From positions 62,001 through 126,000 of the forward strand of contig CAWFMT010000008.1 in the NCBI GenBank assembly GCA_963817075.1: a stretch of DNA of 64,000 nucleotides, in the 5' to 3' direction. The DNA comes from DASPKM01 sp963817075 (GTDB lineage Bacteria > Bacteroidota > Bacteroidia > Chitinophagales > Chitinophagaceae). The notes under the pieces are model-generated. The model was not told where the DNA came from. It did not search any database and worked only from the letters and a program-made list of their open reading frames with translations. Numbering within the stretch: the first letter of the stretch is position 1; every line of letters begins with the position of its first letter. Position numbers and translations under genes: made by a program. Positions 17,369 to 25,860 of the stretch are shown piece after piece.

Positions 17369-17767
17369 ATGAAAACATTTGTACCTCTGAAAAAAATCCT
17401 TTTTGCACTTGCGCTTTCAACAACTGGCTTGTTGTTGTTTGCGCAAGGTGCTTCAGCGGACAAATCAATTGGGAATCTATCAACTTCCCGCGACACCATT
17501 CTTATCAGCAAATCTCAAACTAGTAAAAAGCACAAGATCAAATTGTATCCTAACCCAGGAAACGATGTCCTTTTCTTTTCAGTAAATGGTCAGTCAGGCA
17601 AGGTCTATCAATTATACCTTTTCAACATGGACGGCAGACTAGCAAAACAAACACAGATTAGAAATAAGGAAACAACTGTTCTTGCAAACATTTCTAAAGG
17701 CAATTACACGTTTGAGGTTTTTAGTGACGATGAGAGAATCGAAAATGGTCAATTAATAGTCAAATAA
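17369..17767 (+). CDS. Very small T9SS type-A sorting-domain protein
   Basis: A 132-aa secreted protein consisting of an N-terminal signal region (about 1-30, ending FAQGASA), a 20-residue linker, and a complete Por secretion tail from about residue 54 (KIKLYPNPGNDVLFFSV ... NISKGNYTFEVFSDDERIENGQLIVK). The LYPNPG motif and terminal strand are typical of type-A C-terminal signals recognised by the type IX secretion system. There is practically no passenger domain, which is unusual; such a protein could be a surface peptide or a competitor for the sortase. It lies 48 bp after the beta-barrel gene. Confidence 0.8.
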   Translation: MKTFVPLKKILFALALSTTGLLLFAQGASADKSIGNLSTSRDTILISKSQTSKKHKIKLYPNPGNDVLFFSVNGQSGKVYQLYLFNMDGRLAKQTQIRNKETTVLANISKGNYTFEVFSDDERIENGQLIVK

Positions 17768-17787
17768 GCTCTTTTCATAAATTCTAA

Positions 17788-17908
17788 CCAATAAGTGGCG
17801 GGGAAATTATTAAAATCGCAATATCCGGTTAAGATAAGCCTGATCCGTTCCCTATCTTAAGTACCCTTGCTAAGATTTTTTTAATCACTTCCCGCCGCAT
17901 CTTATTGG
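17788..17908. other. Nested inverted repeat, candidate structured RNA
   Basis: In the gene-free stretch 17768-18243 an outer 8-bp perfect stem CCAATAAG (17788-17795)/CTTATTGG (17901-17908) continues inward with GCGG/CCGC and GGAA/TTCC separated by a 2-nt bulge. After an A/T-rich internal bubble a second perfect 8-bp stem follows, TTAAGATA (17829-17836)/TATCTTAA (17853-17860). The whole could fold into one long hairpin of about 121 nt with a central open region, reminiscent of 6S-type RNAs. No -7/-33 promoter is obvious. It could also be a degenerate palindromic element. Confidence 0.35.
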
Positions 17909-18089
17909 ATTTAATTTGAAAATTTGCTGATTTGATAATGAGGGAAATTGGATAATATAGATTCAGCATCTTCATTGTTTAATAAAGTGTTCAAAACCTC
18001 TAATTTCCACCTCTGCATTTTCCAATTTTCCCTGATTGAAGTCAACAGGTAAGAAATTTTCAAGTTCTCTAATTACCTACTGATCCCCA

Positions 18090-18180
18090 TTTTCAAATTT
18101 TCAAATCTTCAAATTTCTTCTCCTCCATTTTCAAATCTTCAAATTTTCAAATTTTCAAATTTCTTCTTCCCATCTTCAAA
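18090..18180. repeat. TTTTCAAAT word array
   Basis: About nine direct quasi-tandem copies of TTTTCAAAT/CTTCAAAT with interruptions, just before the YIP1-like gene. Similar but shorter arrays are at 35013-35031 and 56764-56790. It is low-complexity sequence, not a CRISPR. Confidence 0.8.
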
Positions 18181-18243
18181 TTGCTTCCGCTAATCTTTTT
18201 GGCTAATTTCCCGAATTGGTTTACGTTTATTAAAACTATCGTT

Positions 18244-18834
18244 ATGAACCTGTTCGATAGAGCCAAGAAAATGTTGACTACCCCAAAAACCGAATGGGAA
18301 GTAGTTGCGGCTGAACAACCTGATTCCGGTAAGATCATTACCGGGTATGCTTTGCCCTTCATTATTCTGGGAGCAGTTGCAGCATTCATTGGATATGGAT
18401 TGATTGGATTTGGCGTTGGAATTTATACCATCTCCGGTACAGAATGGGGCCTTTATTATGCGTTGAACCAGGCCATCGTGGGAATCTGCAGCATACTCAT
18501 CACAACCTTTGTAGTGGACGCCTTGGCACCTTCTTTTAATTCAGAGAAAAACTTCCCAAGATCACTTCAATTAGTAGTTTATGGGTCCACACCAGGACTG
18601 GTTGCTGGGCTGTTTGCTATTATTCCAATACTCGCGGGCATCGTGGCAATTGCAGGCGCTGTTTACAGCGTTTACTTATGGTATTTAGGACTGGGACCGA
18701 TTAAGAAAACTCCGGAGGATAAGAAAGTTGCATACATGATCATTTGCTTCGTAGTTCTTGTGGTTGTATATATCCTTTTGGGTTACCTAATTGCCAGGTT
18801 ATTATTGCCAGCATTTGGACTTGGATTGATTTAA
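18244..18834 (+). CDS. YIP1-family membrane protein
   Basis: A 196-aa multi-pass membrane protein. The ATG at 18244 gives MNLFDRAKKMLTTPKTEWEVVA, the typical amphipathic start of bacterial Yip1-domain proteins (kinase/motif I-like ITPKTEW); the reading frame extends further upstream without coding character. Five hydrophobic segments follow (about 33-58, 72-95, 112-137, 140-152, 165-190). The family is linked to membrane trafficking in eukaryotes, but its bacterial role is unknown. A second small membrane-protein gene lies 238 bp downstream. Confidence 0.8.
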   Translation: MNLFDRAKKMLTTPKTEWEVVAAEQPDSGKIITGYALPFIILGAVAAFIGYGLIGFGVGIYTISGTEWGLYYALNQAIVGICSILITTFVVDALAPSFNSEKNFPRSLQLVVYGSTPGLVAGLFAIIPILAGIVAIAGAVYSVYLWYLGLGPIKKTPEDKKVAYMIICFVVLVVVYILLGYLIARLLLPAFGLGLI

Positions 18835-19072
18835 TAAGTCCGGATGATATTTTAAGAACATTTCAGCTTCGGCATGTGAATAATATTTTAATGGCTTGCT
18901 GAAACTTTATATAATTTAGAAGTACCCAAGAACAGGCCATCTGGAACCGTCAAAATTCTTCGATCTGTTCCTGCCCTTTCCAAATCCCCTTGTAAACAAA
19001 TCCTCAGATGCTGCAAAGGCGTATGCCGAAAAGCCAAAAAGAGTAGGCACAACCAAAATAACAAGCGGTTTT

Positions 19073-19513
19073 ATGGAACAAATGAATTTTCACAAGCAAA
19101 AACTCATCTCGCTTATCGTTGCCGGTGTGGCACTGATTTCCCTCTTTCTGCCATGGCAAACTGTTAGCCTTGGAATCTTTGGAGGTGTTTCCGTAAATGG
19201 TATTCGGGGTTGGGGACTCCTTGCACTTGCAGGAGTGATTGGAGTGGCCGCTGCGGCATGGATGGGAAATAAGGCTCTTCCATTTGATGATTCATCAAAA
19301 AAGATTGCTCTCGCCTCTTTCGGCGCAATAGCTGTAGGTGCTCTTTTGACCCTTGTTACCAAGAGTGAATTCACTAAGGCAGGTATTGGACTTTGGGTTG
19401 CCCTCGTTGCAGGCCTGGCTGGACTTGCCCTGCTCCTGGGATTTGTGAAGATCCCTGAAAAAGGAACCACCACCACCACAACGACTACTACTACAGACCC
19501 GCCAAAAATTTAG
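19073..19513 (+). CDS. Four-helix membrane protein with poly-Thr tail, function unknown
   Basis: A 146-aa protein with four predicted transmembrane segments (about 10-28, 35-55, 70-88, 98-122), Gly/Ala-rich. It ends in a run of ten Thr residues followed by DPPKI; the tail is encoded by an ACC/ACA/ACT triplet microsatellite (about 19466-19497) prone to length change. ATGs at 19073 and 19082 are both possible starts. I recognise no family. The preceding 18835-19072 spacer shows no gene. Confidence 0.6.
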   Translation: MEQMNFHKQKLISLIVAGVALISLFLPWQTVSLGIFGGVSVNGIRGWGLLALAGVIGVAAAAWMGNKALPFDDSSKKIALASFGAIAVGALLTLVTKSEFTKAGIGLWVALVAGLAGLALLLGFVKIPEKGTTTTTTTTTTDPPKI

Positions 19514-19540
19514 ATATAGTCGAGGGATTGAAAGGTCGAT

Positions 19541-19711
19541 TGGTTGAATAGTTGACTGGTAAAGAGGAATTGGTAATTGGTAATTTGAAATTAGGAGGAG
19601 GGTTGATTAGTTGAGTAGTTAACACAGGTAGACTCCCAAATAATTATTTTTTCCCAATTACTAATTCCTAATCCCAATTCCTCTATTCACCAAGGCAACC
19701 ACTCAACTAAC
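19541..19711. repeat. Large imperfect word palindrome between convergent genes
   Basis: The left half is built of TTGAATAGTTGACTGGT and AGAGGAATTGGTAATTGG words. The right half, read in reverse complement, contains the same series (TAGTTGAGTGGTT, GAATAGAGGAATTGGGATT). The structure fills the spacer between the convergent genes ending at 19513 and 19703 and slightly enters the uvrA 3' end. It may act as a bidirectional terminator or be a degenerate palindromic element. Confidence 0.65.
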
Positions 19712-22615
19712 CCCCAGTTCCTCCCGGAGAAACTTAGCAGTAAAACTTTCTTTATTCTTGGCAAGGTCTTCAGGCTTTCCTTCAAACAAAATTCTTCCGC
19801 CACCATCCCCACCTTCAGGTCCAAGATCAATAATGTGATCAGCCATTTTGATCACATCCATATTGTGTTCGATGACTAATACACTATTTCCGCGATCAAC
19901 AAGTTTGTTTAATACAAGAAGCAGGTGCTTAATGTCCTCAAAATGCAATCCTGTTGTGGGTTCATCAAGAATATAAAATGTTTTGCCAGTGTCTTTCTTT
20001 GACAATTCAGTTGCCAGCTTCACTCGCTGTGCCTCTCCCCCACTCAACGTCACCGCACTTTGCCCAAGAGTAATATATCCAAGACCCACCTGGTCCAGCA
20101 CATGAATCTTGCGATGCAGGTATGGAATATTCTGAAAAAATTCACTTGCTTCCTCAACAGTCATTTCTAATACGTCACTGATCGATTTTCCTTTGTACCT
20201 AATTTCTAAGGTTTCCCGATTGTATCTTTTACCCTGACATTTTTCGCAATGAACATATACGTCTGGTAGAAAATTCATTTCAATCACCCGCATTCCCGCT
20301 CCTTCACAAACATTGCAGCGTCCACTTTTTACATTGAAAGAAAATCTGCCAGGATTATATCCACGGATCTTTGCCTCAGGAACACTGGAATATAATGTCC
20401 GGATCTCGGTGAAAAAACCACAATAGGTTGCGGGGTTAGATCGTGGTGTTCTGCCAATAGGACTCTGATCAATTTCAATTACCTTATCAACATGCTCCAA
20501 TCCTTTTATGCTGGTAAATGATAATGGATTTGCCTTAGAATTATAACAATGCTTGCTGAGGATGGGATAAAGGGTCTCATTGATTAGTGTAGACTTGCCA
20601 CTTCCGCTAACCCCAGTAACAACTATGAATTTTCCGAGAGGAAATTTTACAGATACCTTCTTTAAATTATTTCCTGAGGCCCCATTTAATTCGATCATTT
20701 TTCCATTTCCCTTCCTGCGTTCCGAAGGCACTTCAATTTTCAAGTATCCATTCAGATAACCAGATGTGAGGGTATTCAAACCCAATAAATGTTTAGGATG
20801 GCCTTCCGCTACAATTCTGCCTCCGTGAAATCCTGCTTTTGGGCCGATGTCAACCAAATGATCAGCGGCCAGCATTATATCCTTATCATGCTCAACTACC
20901 AATACAGTATTTCCAATATTGCGAAGGTTCTGCAATGCACCAATCAGTCTTTGATTGTCGCGCTGATGAAGTCCGATGCTGGGTTCGTCAAGTATATATG
21001 TTATCCCTTGCAGTTGAGATCCAATTTGGGTTGCGAGACGAATTCTTTGCGATTCACCACCACTGAGAGTACGGGTCGGTCTATTTAAGGTCAAATAGGT
21101 AAGTCCAACATCAAGCAGAAATTGCAATCGTTCCCTTATTTCTTTCAATATATCCTTAGCGATGATTTTTTGTCTATCAGAAATCAACAGTTCAATTCCA
21201 TCAAACCATGCTGCCAGGTTATCAAGGTTCATATTACTGAGCTCCGAAATATTCCTTCCATTGAATCTGAACCAGAGACTTTCCTTTTTCAACCTGGCTC
21301 CGTTACATTCAGTGCATGGCTTCAGCTCCATGAATGCTTCCGCCCATGTCTGGATTGCTTCACTGGTACTGCTTGCAAACCATCGCCTCACCTGGTTTAC
21401 GATTCCTTCGAATTCAGTTGAGTAAACCTGACTTTCCACTTCATTGAAATCCAGTGATTCATTTAGCTGTCCATCCTCATCGCCATACAGAATGAGATTG
21501 ACTTGTTTTACAGCCAGTTCTTTCAGCGGTTTTTCCAGGCTGATCTTATTTTTCTTTGCCAGTTGCTGTACCTGTTTGAATACATATGCTTCTCTTTCTT
21601 CACCTAGTGGTGCTATCGCTCCTTTGTTAATACTTAGCGACCAATCGGGTACAACTGCATCCATATTCACCTGGTAAACTGAGCCCAATCCTTTACAAAC
21701 AGGGCAGTAACCATAAGGTGAATTAAATGAAAAAGAATTTGGTGATGGTTCTTCGTAACTGATACCTGTATCCTCACACATTAAATGCTTACTATATTGG
21801 ATCACCCGGTCTTCCGAAACTTTTTTCTTGAAAGAATTAATCAGTTTACTCCCTCTCACAGTTTCTTCTTCCTGCACCAGCACAAACATCAGGTCTTTAC
21901 CCAATCTCAGACATTGTTGTACGCTCTGGCTCAATCTCAACTTCATATCATCGTTTACGCCCAATCTGTCTACCACAATTTCAATATCATGGATCTTGTA
22001 CCGATCAACCTGCATCTTTGCAACGAGGTCTTTGATCTCACCGTCCACCCGCACCTTTACAAATCCTTTCTTACGTATCTCTTCAAATAATTCGCGATAA
22101 TGGCCTTTCCTTCCGCGTACAACAGGAGACAATAAACTGATTTTCGTCCCTTCAAATCGTTGAAAAATATTCTCAACAATTTCTTCCTCACTCCATTTTA
22201 CCATGCGGTTGCCTGTGTTATAACTATAAGCTTCACCAACGCGCGCAAATAATAATCTCATGAAGTCGTACACTTCAGTTATAGTTCCTACTGTTGACCT
22301 TGGATTTTTGTTTGTAGTTTTTTGTTCAATGGAAATTACTGGAGAGAGCCCGGTTATCTTGTCAACATCAGGCCTTTCCATGTCTCCAACGAACTGCCGT
22401 GCGTAGGCCCCAAAGGTTTCCATGTACCGTCTCTGGCCTTCTGCGTAGATAGTATCAAATGCAAGTGAGGATTTCCCGCTTCCGCTAATCCCGGTGATGA
22501 CTACCAGCTTGTTCTTTGGAATCTGAATATCAATATTTTTCAGATTGTGAACCCTCGCGCCGTAAACTTCAATCATTTCGCCATTCGTCTCTTGCGGCTC
22601 ATTTTTCAATTCCAT
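19703..22615 (-). CDS. uvrA: Excinuclease ABC subunit A
   Basis: This is the damage-recognition ATPase of nucleotide excision repair. The 970-aa protein has two ABC modules: Walker A GISGSGKSS (42-50) in the first and GVSGSGKST in the second (about residue 670), with two ABC signatures (TLSGGESQRIRLA and TLSGGEAQRVKLA). The zinc-binding cysteine pairs are CPVC/CTEC in the first and CNVC/CEKC in the second half. An ATG at 22615 is used; the internal Met14 (MIEVYGARVHNL) is an alternative start matching shorter homologues. A -7-like TATCTTTG lies 20 bp upstream. uvrB and uvrC are not adjacent. Confidence 0.97.
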   Translation of the reverse strand: MELKNEPQETNGEMIEVYGARVHNLKNIDIQIPKNKLVVITGISGSGKSSLAFDTIYAEGQRRYMETFGAYARQFVGDMERPDVDKITGLSPVISIEQKTTNKNPRSTVGTITEVYDFMRLLFARVGEAYSYNTGNRMVKWSEEEIVENIFQRFEGTKISLLSPVVRGRKGHYRELFEEIRKKGFVKVRVDGEIKDLVAKMQVDRYKIHDIEIVVDRLGVNDDMKLRLSQSVQQCLRLGKDLMFVLVQEEETVRGSKLINSFKKKVSEDRVIQYSKHLMCEDTGISYEEPSPNSFSFNSPYGYCPVCKGLGSVYQVNMDAVVPDWSLSINKGAIAPLGEEREAYVFKQVQQLAKKNKISLEKPLKELAVKQVNLILYGDEDGQLNESLDFNEVESQVYSTEFEGIVNQVRRWFASSTSEAIQTWAEAFMELKPCTECNGARLKKESLWFRFNGRNISELSNMNLDNLAAWFDGIELLISDRQKIIAKDILKEIRERLQFLLDVGLTYLTLNRPTRTLSGGESQRIRLATQIGSQLQGITYILDEPSIGLHQRDNQRLIGALQNLRNIGNTVLVVEHDKDIMLAADHLVDIGPKAGFHGGRIVAEGHPKHLLGLNTLTSGYLNGYLKIEVPSERRKGNGKMIELNGASGNNLKKVSVKFPLGKFIVVTGVSGSGKSTLINETLYPILSKHCYNSKANPLSFTSIKGLEHVDKVIEIDQSPIGRTPRSNPATYCGFFTEIRTLYSSVPEAKIRGYNPGRFSFNVKSGRCNVCEGAGMRVIEMNFLPDVYVHCEKCQGKRYNRETLEIRYKGKSISDVLEMTVEEASEFFQNIPYLHRKIHVLDQVGLGYITLGQSAVTLSGGEAQRVKLATELSKKDTGKTFYILDEPTTGLHFEDIKHLLLVLNKLVDRGNSVLVIEHNMDVIKMADHIIDLGPEGGDGGGRILFEGKPEDLAKNKESFTAKFLREELGVS

Positions 22616-22634
22616 ACCAGATTTAAAAGGAGGT

Positions 22635-22642
22635 CAAAGATA
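22635..22642 (-). promoter_or_regulatory. Putative uvrA promoter (-7 element TATCTTTG)
   Basis: On the minus strand this reads TATCTTTG, an exact TAnnTTTG, 19 bp before the uvrA ATG. No clear -33 TTTG is present. I see no SOS (LexA) operator. Confidence 0.4.
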
Positions 22643-22688
22643 AAACAATCGAACCCCAATTGAGGGGTCTCTTAAGAACTTCAAAGAT

Positions 22689-22787
22689 TTAACCGCCAGG
22701 ACGCAATGACGCAAAGTTGCGCCAGGAAAAAATTATTAATTGTTAGATTCTTTGCGAAACCTTGCGCCCTTTGCGCCTTTGCGGTAA
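22689..22787. repeat. REP-like palindrome, copy 3
   Basis: The left arm TTAACCGCCAGGACGCAATG is mirrored by TTGCGCCCTTTGCGCC-TTTGCGGTAA, around an AT-rich centre longer than in other copies. It lies between the divergent uvrA and OmpA-lipoprotein genes. Confidence 0.88.
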
Positions 22788-22895
22788 AGAATTAATTTTT
22801 AATACATCTTGGTTTTGTTAAAGAAAATCAAAAATGGGATGGTATGGTATTTGGGTTTTTGTAAGAGATATTCTAAATAAATTCAATCAGAAACT

Positions 22896-23573
22896 ATGAA
22901 ACCTGGAAAAAATTTCCTGCTCACTCTTACAGCAGCCTTAATCATACTCTCAGGCTGTAAAAACATGAATAAGACTCAGAAAGGTGCTGTTATAGGCACG
23001 GCCGGAGGCGCAGCCATGGGTGCTATTATCGGTAAAGCAGCCGGGAATACGGCTATGGGTGCAATCATCGGTGCCACAGTAGGTGGGGTGACTGGGGCCA
23101 TTATCGGCAAAAAAATGGACAAGCAGGCTAAGGAAATAGAGAACAGCGTACCTGGTGCTAAAGTAGAAAGGGTGGGCGAAGGAATTGTTGTGGAATTCAA
23201 TGAAAAAATTCTTTTTGGCTTTGATCGATCTGATCTTAGTTCCAGTGCTACCAATAATCTCAGCAAACTTTCTAACATACTCAAGAAATATCCTGATACT
23301 GATATTGAAATTCAGGGTCATACAGATAATGTAGGGACTGACGACTATAATATCAGTCTTTCGCAGCGCAGAGCTGGAACAGTAGCCAGTCATTTAGAAG
23401 CGAAAGGAATCGTAGGATCAAGAATTGACACGAAAGGATATGGCGAGTCCGCTCCAAAATACACCAACGAATCTGAAAACGGAAGATCTCAAAACAGACG
23501 CGTTGAATTTCTCATTACAGCAAATGAGAAAATGAAAGAAGAGGCGAAACGTGAAGCAGGAAATGGGAATTAA
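22896..23573 (+). CDS. OmpA-family lipoprotein with glycine-zipper domain
   Basis: A 225-aa cell-envelope protein anchored by a lipid at Cys21 (ILSGC). Residues 30-72 form a glycine zipper (repeats of GAxIGxAxG), followed by an OmpA C-terminal domain (about 98-212) that binds peptidoglycan. The binding motif region IQGHTDNVGTDDYNISLSQR and the closing NRRVEF are clear. It resembles YiaD-type proteins. It is followed 41 bp later by a barrel protein gene on the same strand. Confidence 0.92.
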   Translation: MKPGKNFLLTLTAALIILSGCKNMNKTQKGAVIGTAGGAAMGAIIGKAAGNTAMGAIIGATVGGVTGAIIGKKMDKQAKEIENSVPGAKVERVGEGIVVEFNEKILFGFDRSDLSSSATNNLSKLSNILKKYPDTDIEIQGHTDNVGTDDYNISLSQRRAGTVASHLEAKGIVGSRIDTKGYGESAPKYTNESENGRSQNRRVEFLITANEKMKEEAKREAGNGN

Positions 23574-23614
23574 TTTTCATTCCTCGCTTCCATTTTTTAA
23601 TAAAAAATAAAACC

Positions 23615-24259
23615 ATGAAAAGAATCCTGATGTTAGGGTCCGTGCTTACCCTCCTTTGCAATGCTTACTCACAGAACAGTCGAACTACTTTTGGCATCAA
23701 AGCCGGTGTCACTTTACAAAATCTGAATGGCAGAGATGTAGATGATGAAAAACTAAATAATAAACTGAAACCTGGTTTGGCTCTGGGTGTGAATGCACAG
23801 ATCCCAATTGCTACTGATTTTTATTTACAACCGGGTGTGGAATTCAATCAGAAGGGTGCAAAGAACAGCGATGGAGATAAATTGAATCTCTCATATATAG
23901 ACATACCACTAAGTCTGGTATATAAGCCGATGGTAGGAAATGGTCATGTAATTTTTGGATTTGGACCTTACGTTGGATTTGGAGTAGGGGGAGGAGTAAA
24001 ATCAGATCAGGGAGATGCCGAGGTGATTTTCAAGAATGAAATTACATTTGGCGAAGCACTATCTGATGACGCCTACATAAGGCGAATGGATGCCGGTGCA
24101 AATATTTTTGCAGGATATGAATTCAATAATAAAGTTTCATTCCAGGTAAACACGCAATTAGGATTTATCAAAGTGAATCCCAAAATACAAGGAGTTTCCA
24201 GTGACCCCTCTTCCGTGAAGAACACAGGTTTTGGTGTTTCTCTTGGATACAGGTTGTAA
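23615..24259 (+). CDS. Porin-family outer-membrane beta-barrel protein
   Basis: A 214-aa exported protein with a 20-residue signal peptide (ends AYSQ). The mature part begins TTFGIKAGVTLQNLNG and ends GFGVSLGYRL, the pattern of the OMP_b-brl_2 (PF13568-type) barrels abundant in Bacteroidota. The terminal aromatic/Leu strand fits BAM recognition. The function is unknown. It is probably co-transcribed with the OmpA lipoprotein and ends at the hairpin terminator at 24279. Confidence 0.85.
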   Translation: MKRILMLGSVLTLLCNAYSQNSRTTFGIKAGVTLQNLNGRDVDDEKLNNKLKPGLALGVNAQIPIATDFYLQPGVEFNQKGAKNSDGDKLNLSYIDIPLSLVYKPMVGNGHVIFGFGPYVGFGVGGGVKSDQGDAEVIFKNEITFGEALSDDAYIRRMDAGANIFAGYEFNNKVSFQVNTQLGFIKVNPKIQGVSSDPSSVKNTGFGVSLGYRL

Positions 24260-24278
24260 CAGGTCTGTTGGATTAAGT

Positions 24279-24305
24279 AATGCCACCTCTAAAAAAGGTG
24301 GCATT
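24279..24305 (+). terminator. Rho-independent terminator after the barrel gene
   Basis: A 10-bp perfect stem AATGCCACCT/AGGTGGCATT, a 7-nt A-rich loop, then GCTATTTT. Confidence 0.8.
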
Positions 24306-24344
24306 GCTATTTTAAAGGGGAAATTTGAACAAAAGAATCCAGTA

Positions 24345-24377
24345 TTTGGTTTTTTCAAACGAGTCCCCATATCTTTG
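24345..24377 (+). promoter_or_regulatory. Promoter of the SAM-riboswitch methionine operon
   Basis: TTTG (24345-24348), a 21-bp spacer, then TATCTTTG (24370-24377): both elements of the Bacteroidota housekeeping promoter match exactly. It places transcription start some 10-15 nt before the riboswitch P1 stem. Confidence 0.8.
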
Positions 24378-24396
24378 CTCCAGTTCTTTTAATTCA

Positions 24397-24513
24397 CTTA
24401 TCGAGAAAGGCTGAGGGAAATGGCCCGATGAAGCCTTGACAACCTGCTGCAATGTTCAAACATTCGCGGTAAGGTGCCAACTCCATCCTGACAACGATGT
24501 CAGGACAGATAAG
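24397..24513 (+). promoter_or_regulatory. SAM-I (S-box) riboswitch aptamer
   Basis: All landmarks of the SAM-I aptamer are present in order. P1 pairs CTTATC (24397-24402) with GATAAG (24508-24513). The conserved core elements GAGAAAGGCTGAGGGA, TGGCCCGATGAAGCC and GACAACC are followed by AAGGTGCCAACTCC, then a P4 hairpin CCTGAC..GTCAGG. It senses S-adenosylmethionine. The bases just after P1 (AGTCAGAA, 24512-24519) are complementary to the 5' side of the downstream terminator, giving a transcriptional off-switch when SAM is bound. Confidence 0.93.
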
Positions 24514-24553
24514 TCAGAACAAAGCCTGATAATATTCCTCATGATATTGAAAG

Positions 24554-24583
24554 CTCTTCTGACTATCGGAAGAGTTTTTTTTT
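24554..24583 (+). terminator. Riboswitch expression-platform terminator
   Basis: The stem CTCTTC/GAAGAG (24554-24559/24569-24574) is followed by nine T residues. The TTCTGACT at 24557-24564 can instead pair with AGTCAGAA at 24512-24519, which overlaps the 3' strand of P1. Antiterminator and aptamer are therefore mutually exclusive. Confidence 0.88.
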
Positions 24584-24692
24584 GCCCCTGCTCCAGGGTC
24601 GAAGATTCTCCTCCGATGATTTTTACTGGTAAGCGAGTTCCAGAACTGCATTCAATCACGCTTCGCTCAAAAGCGGAGGAAAAAACAAAAAA

Positions 24693-25859
24693 ATGAGTAC
24701 AGCAACAGAACTGATCCACTCAATCCCGGTTGATGAATTAACAGGTTCCATCAGCGTTCCAATTTATCAGACATCAACCTATGTTCAGGAGGCTCCTGGA
24801 GTTAATAGAGGATATGACTATTCCAGAACAAACAATCCTACCCGGGCAACTCTTGAAACAATCATTGCCCAACTTGAAAAAGGAAGTACCGGTATTGCCT
24901 TTGGCAGTGGCCTGGCGGCTATTGATGCAATTCTAGAACTTCTTAAGTCAGGTGATGAAATTGTAGCAGTAGATGATATCTATGGGGGCGCCTTCAGATT
25001 ATTTACACAGGTCTATGAGAAATTCGGCATCCATGTTACTTATGTTGACACATCCAATGTGGAAAATGTATTTAATGCCATTACTGAAAGAACGAAATTG
25101 ATTTGGCTGGAAACTCCTACAAATCCAACCTTGAAAATTTCTGATATCAGATCAATTGCAAAAATTGCGAAGGCGAGCGGATGCCTACTTTGCGTTGATA
25201 ATACTTTTGCCTCTCCTGCTTTGCAACAACCAATTTTGTTGGGAGCTGACATAGTTGTACACAGCGCTACAAAATATCTTGGAGGACATTGTGATCTGAT
25301 TGCTGGACTTGTAGTTGCAAAAGAAAAAGAATTAGGCGATAAGATCAGGTTTATTCAAAATGCTTCAGGAGCAATTCTTAGTCCGTTTGACAGTTGGTTA
25401 GTGATCCGTGGAATCGAGACATTGCATCTGCGGGTAAAACAACATTGCCAGAATGCGCTCGAAGTCGCCAAATTCCTGCAAACCCATCCTGGAGTCAAGG
25501 AAGTATTTTATCCCGGTCTAAAAGACCACAAGAATCATGAGATCGCAAAACAACAGGCAACTGGCTTTGGCGGTGTGGTCTCTTTTTCATTGAAGGATGA
25601 TACCGAAGATGCTGCGAAGGAATTTGTGACCAATACCAAATTATTCAAACTGGCTGAAAGTCTTGGAGGTGTAAAAAGTCTGGTCTCCCATCCTGCAAGC
25701 ATGACGCATAAGACCATTCCTGTCGAAAGAAGAAGAGATTCAGGGGTCCGTGATAGTCTCATCAGGTTGAGTGTAGGCCTGGAAGAGGCCATTGATCTCA
25801 TCCAAGACATTGAGCAAGCACTTGCCTGCATCAAAATTGAAAACCTGCAAACTGCATAA
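24693..25859 (+). CDS. Cys/Met-metabolism PLP enzyme (cystathionine gamma-synthase/-lyase type)
   Basis: A 388-aa gamma-family PLP enzyme of transsulfuration. The catalytic lysine is K194 in HSATKYLGGH, phosphate-binding residues lie in AFGSGLAAID (69-78), and YDYSRTNNPT (41-50) supplies the partner-subunit contacts. Sequence alone does not separate MetB (cystathionine gamma-synthase) from gamma-lyase or O-acetylhomoserine sulfhydrylase. Its place behind a SAM riboswitch and directly before homoserine dehydrogenase argues for a biosynthetic role in methionine formation. It starts at the ATG at 24693, 110 bp after the terminator. Confidence 0.88.
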   Translation: MSTATELIHSIPVDELTGSISVPIYQTSTYVQEAPGVNRGYDYSRTNNPTRATLETIIAQLEKGSTGIAFGSGLAAIDAILELLKSGDEIVAVDDIYGGAFRLFTQVYEKFGIHVTYVDTSNVENVFNAITERTKLIWLETPTNPTLKISDIRSIAKIAKASGCLLCVDNTFASPALQQPILLGADIVVHSATKYLGGHCDLIAGLVVAKEKELGDKIRFIQNASGAILSPFDSWLVIRGIETLHLRVKQHCQNALEVAKFLQTHPGVKEVFYPGLKDHKNHEIAKQQATGFGGVVSFSLKDDTEDAAKEFVTNTKLFKLAESLGGVKSLVSHPASMTHKTIPVERRRDSGVRDSLIRLSVGLEEAIDLIQDIEQALACIKIENLQTA

Positions 25860-25860
25860 G

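Noticed and set aside
18090..18180. CRISPR-like array
   Set aside because: The words are 8-9 bp, vary between copies and have no spacers of constant length; no cas genes are in the window.
21785..22100. Overlapping plus-strand ORFs inside uvrA
   Set aside because: They are antisense to conserved UvrA domains and rich in Ser, His and Cys with no motif; they are shadows.
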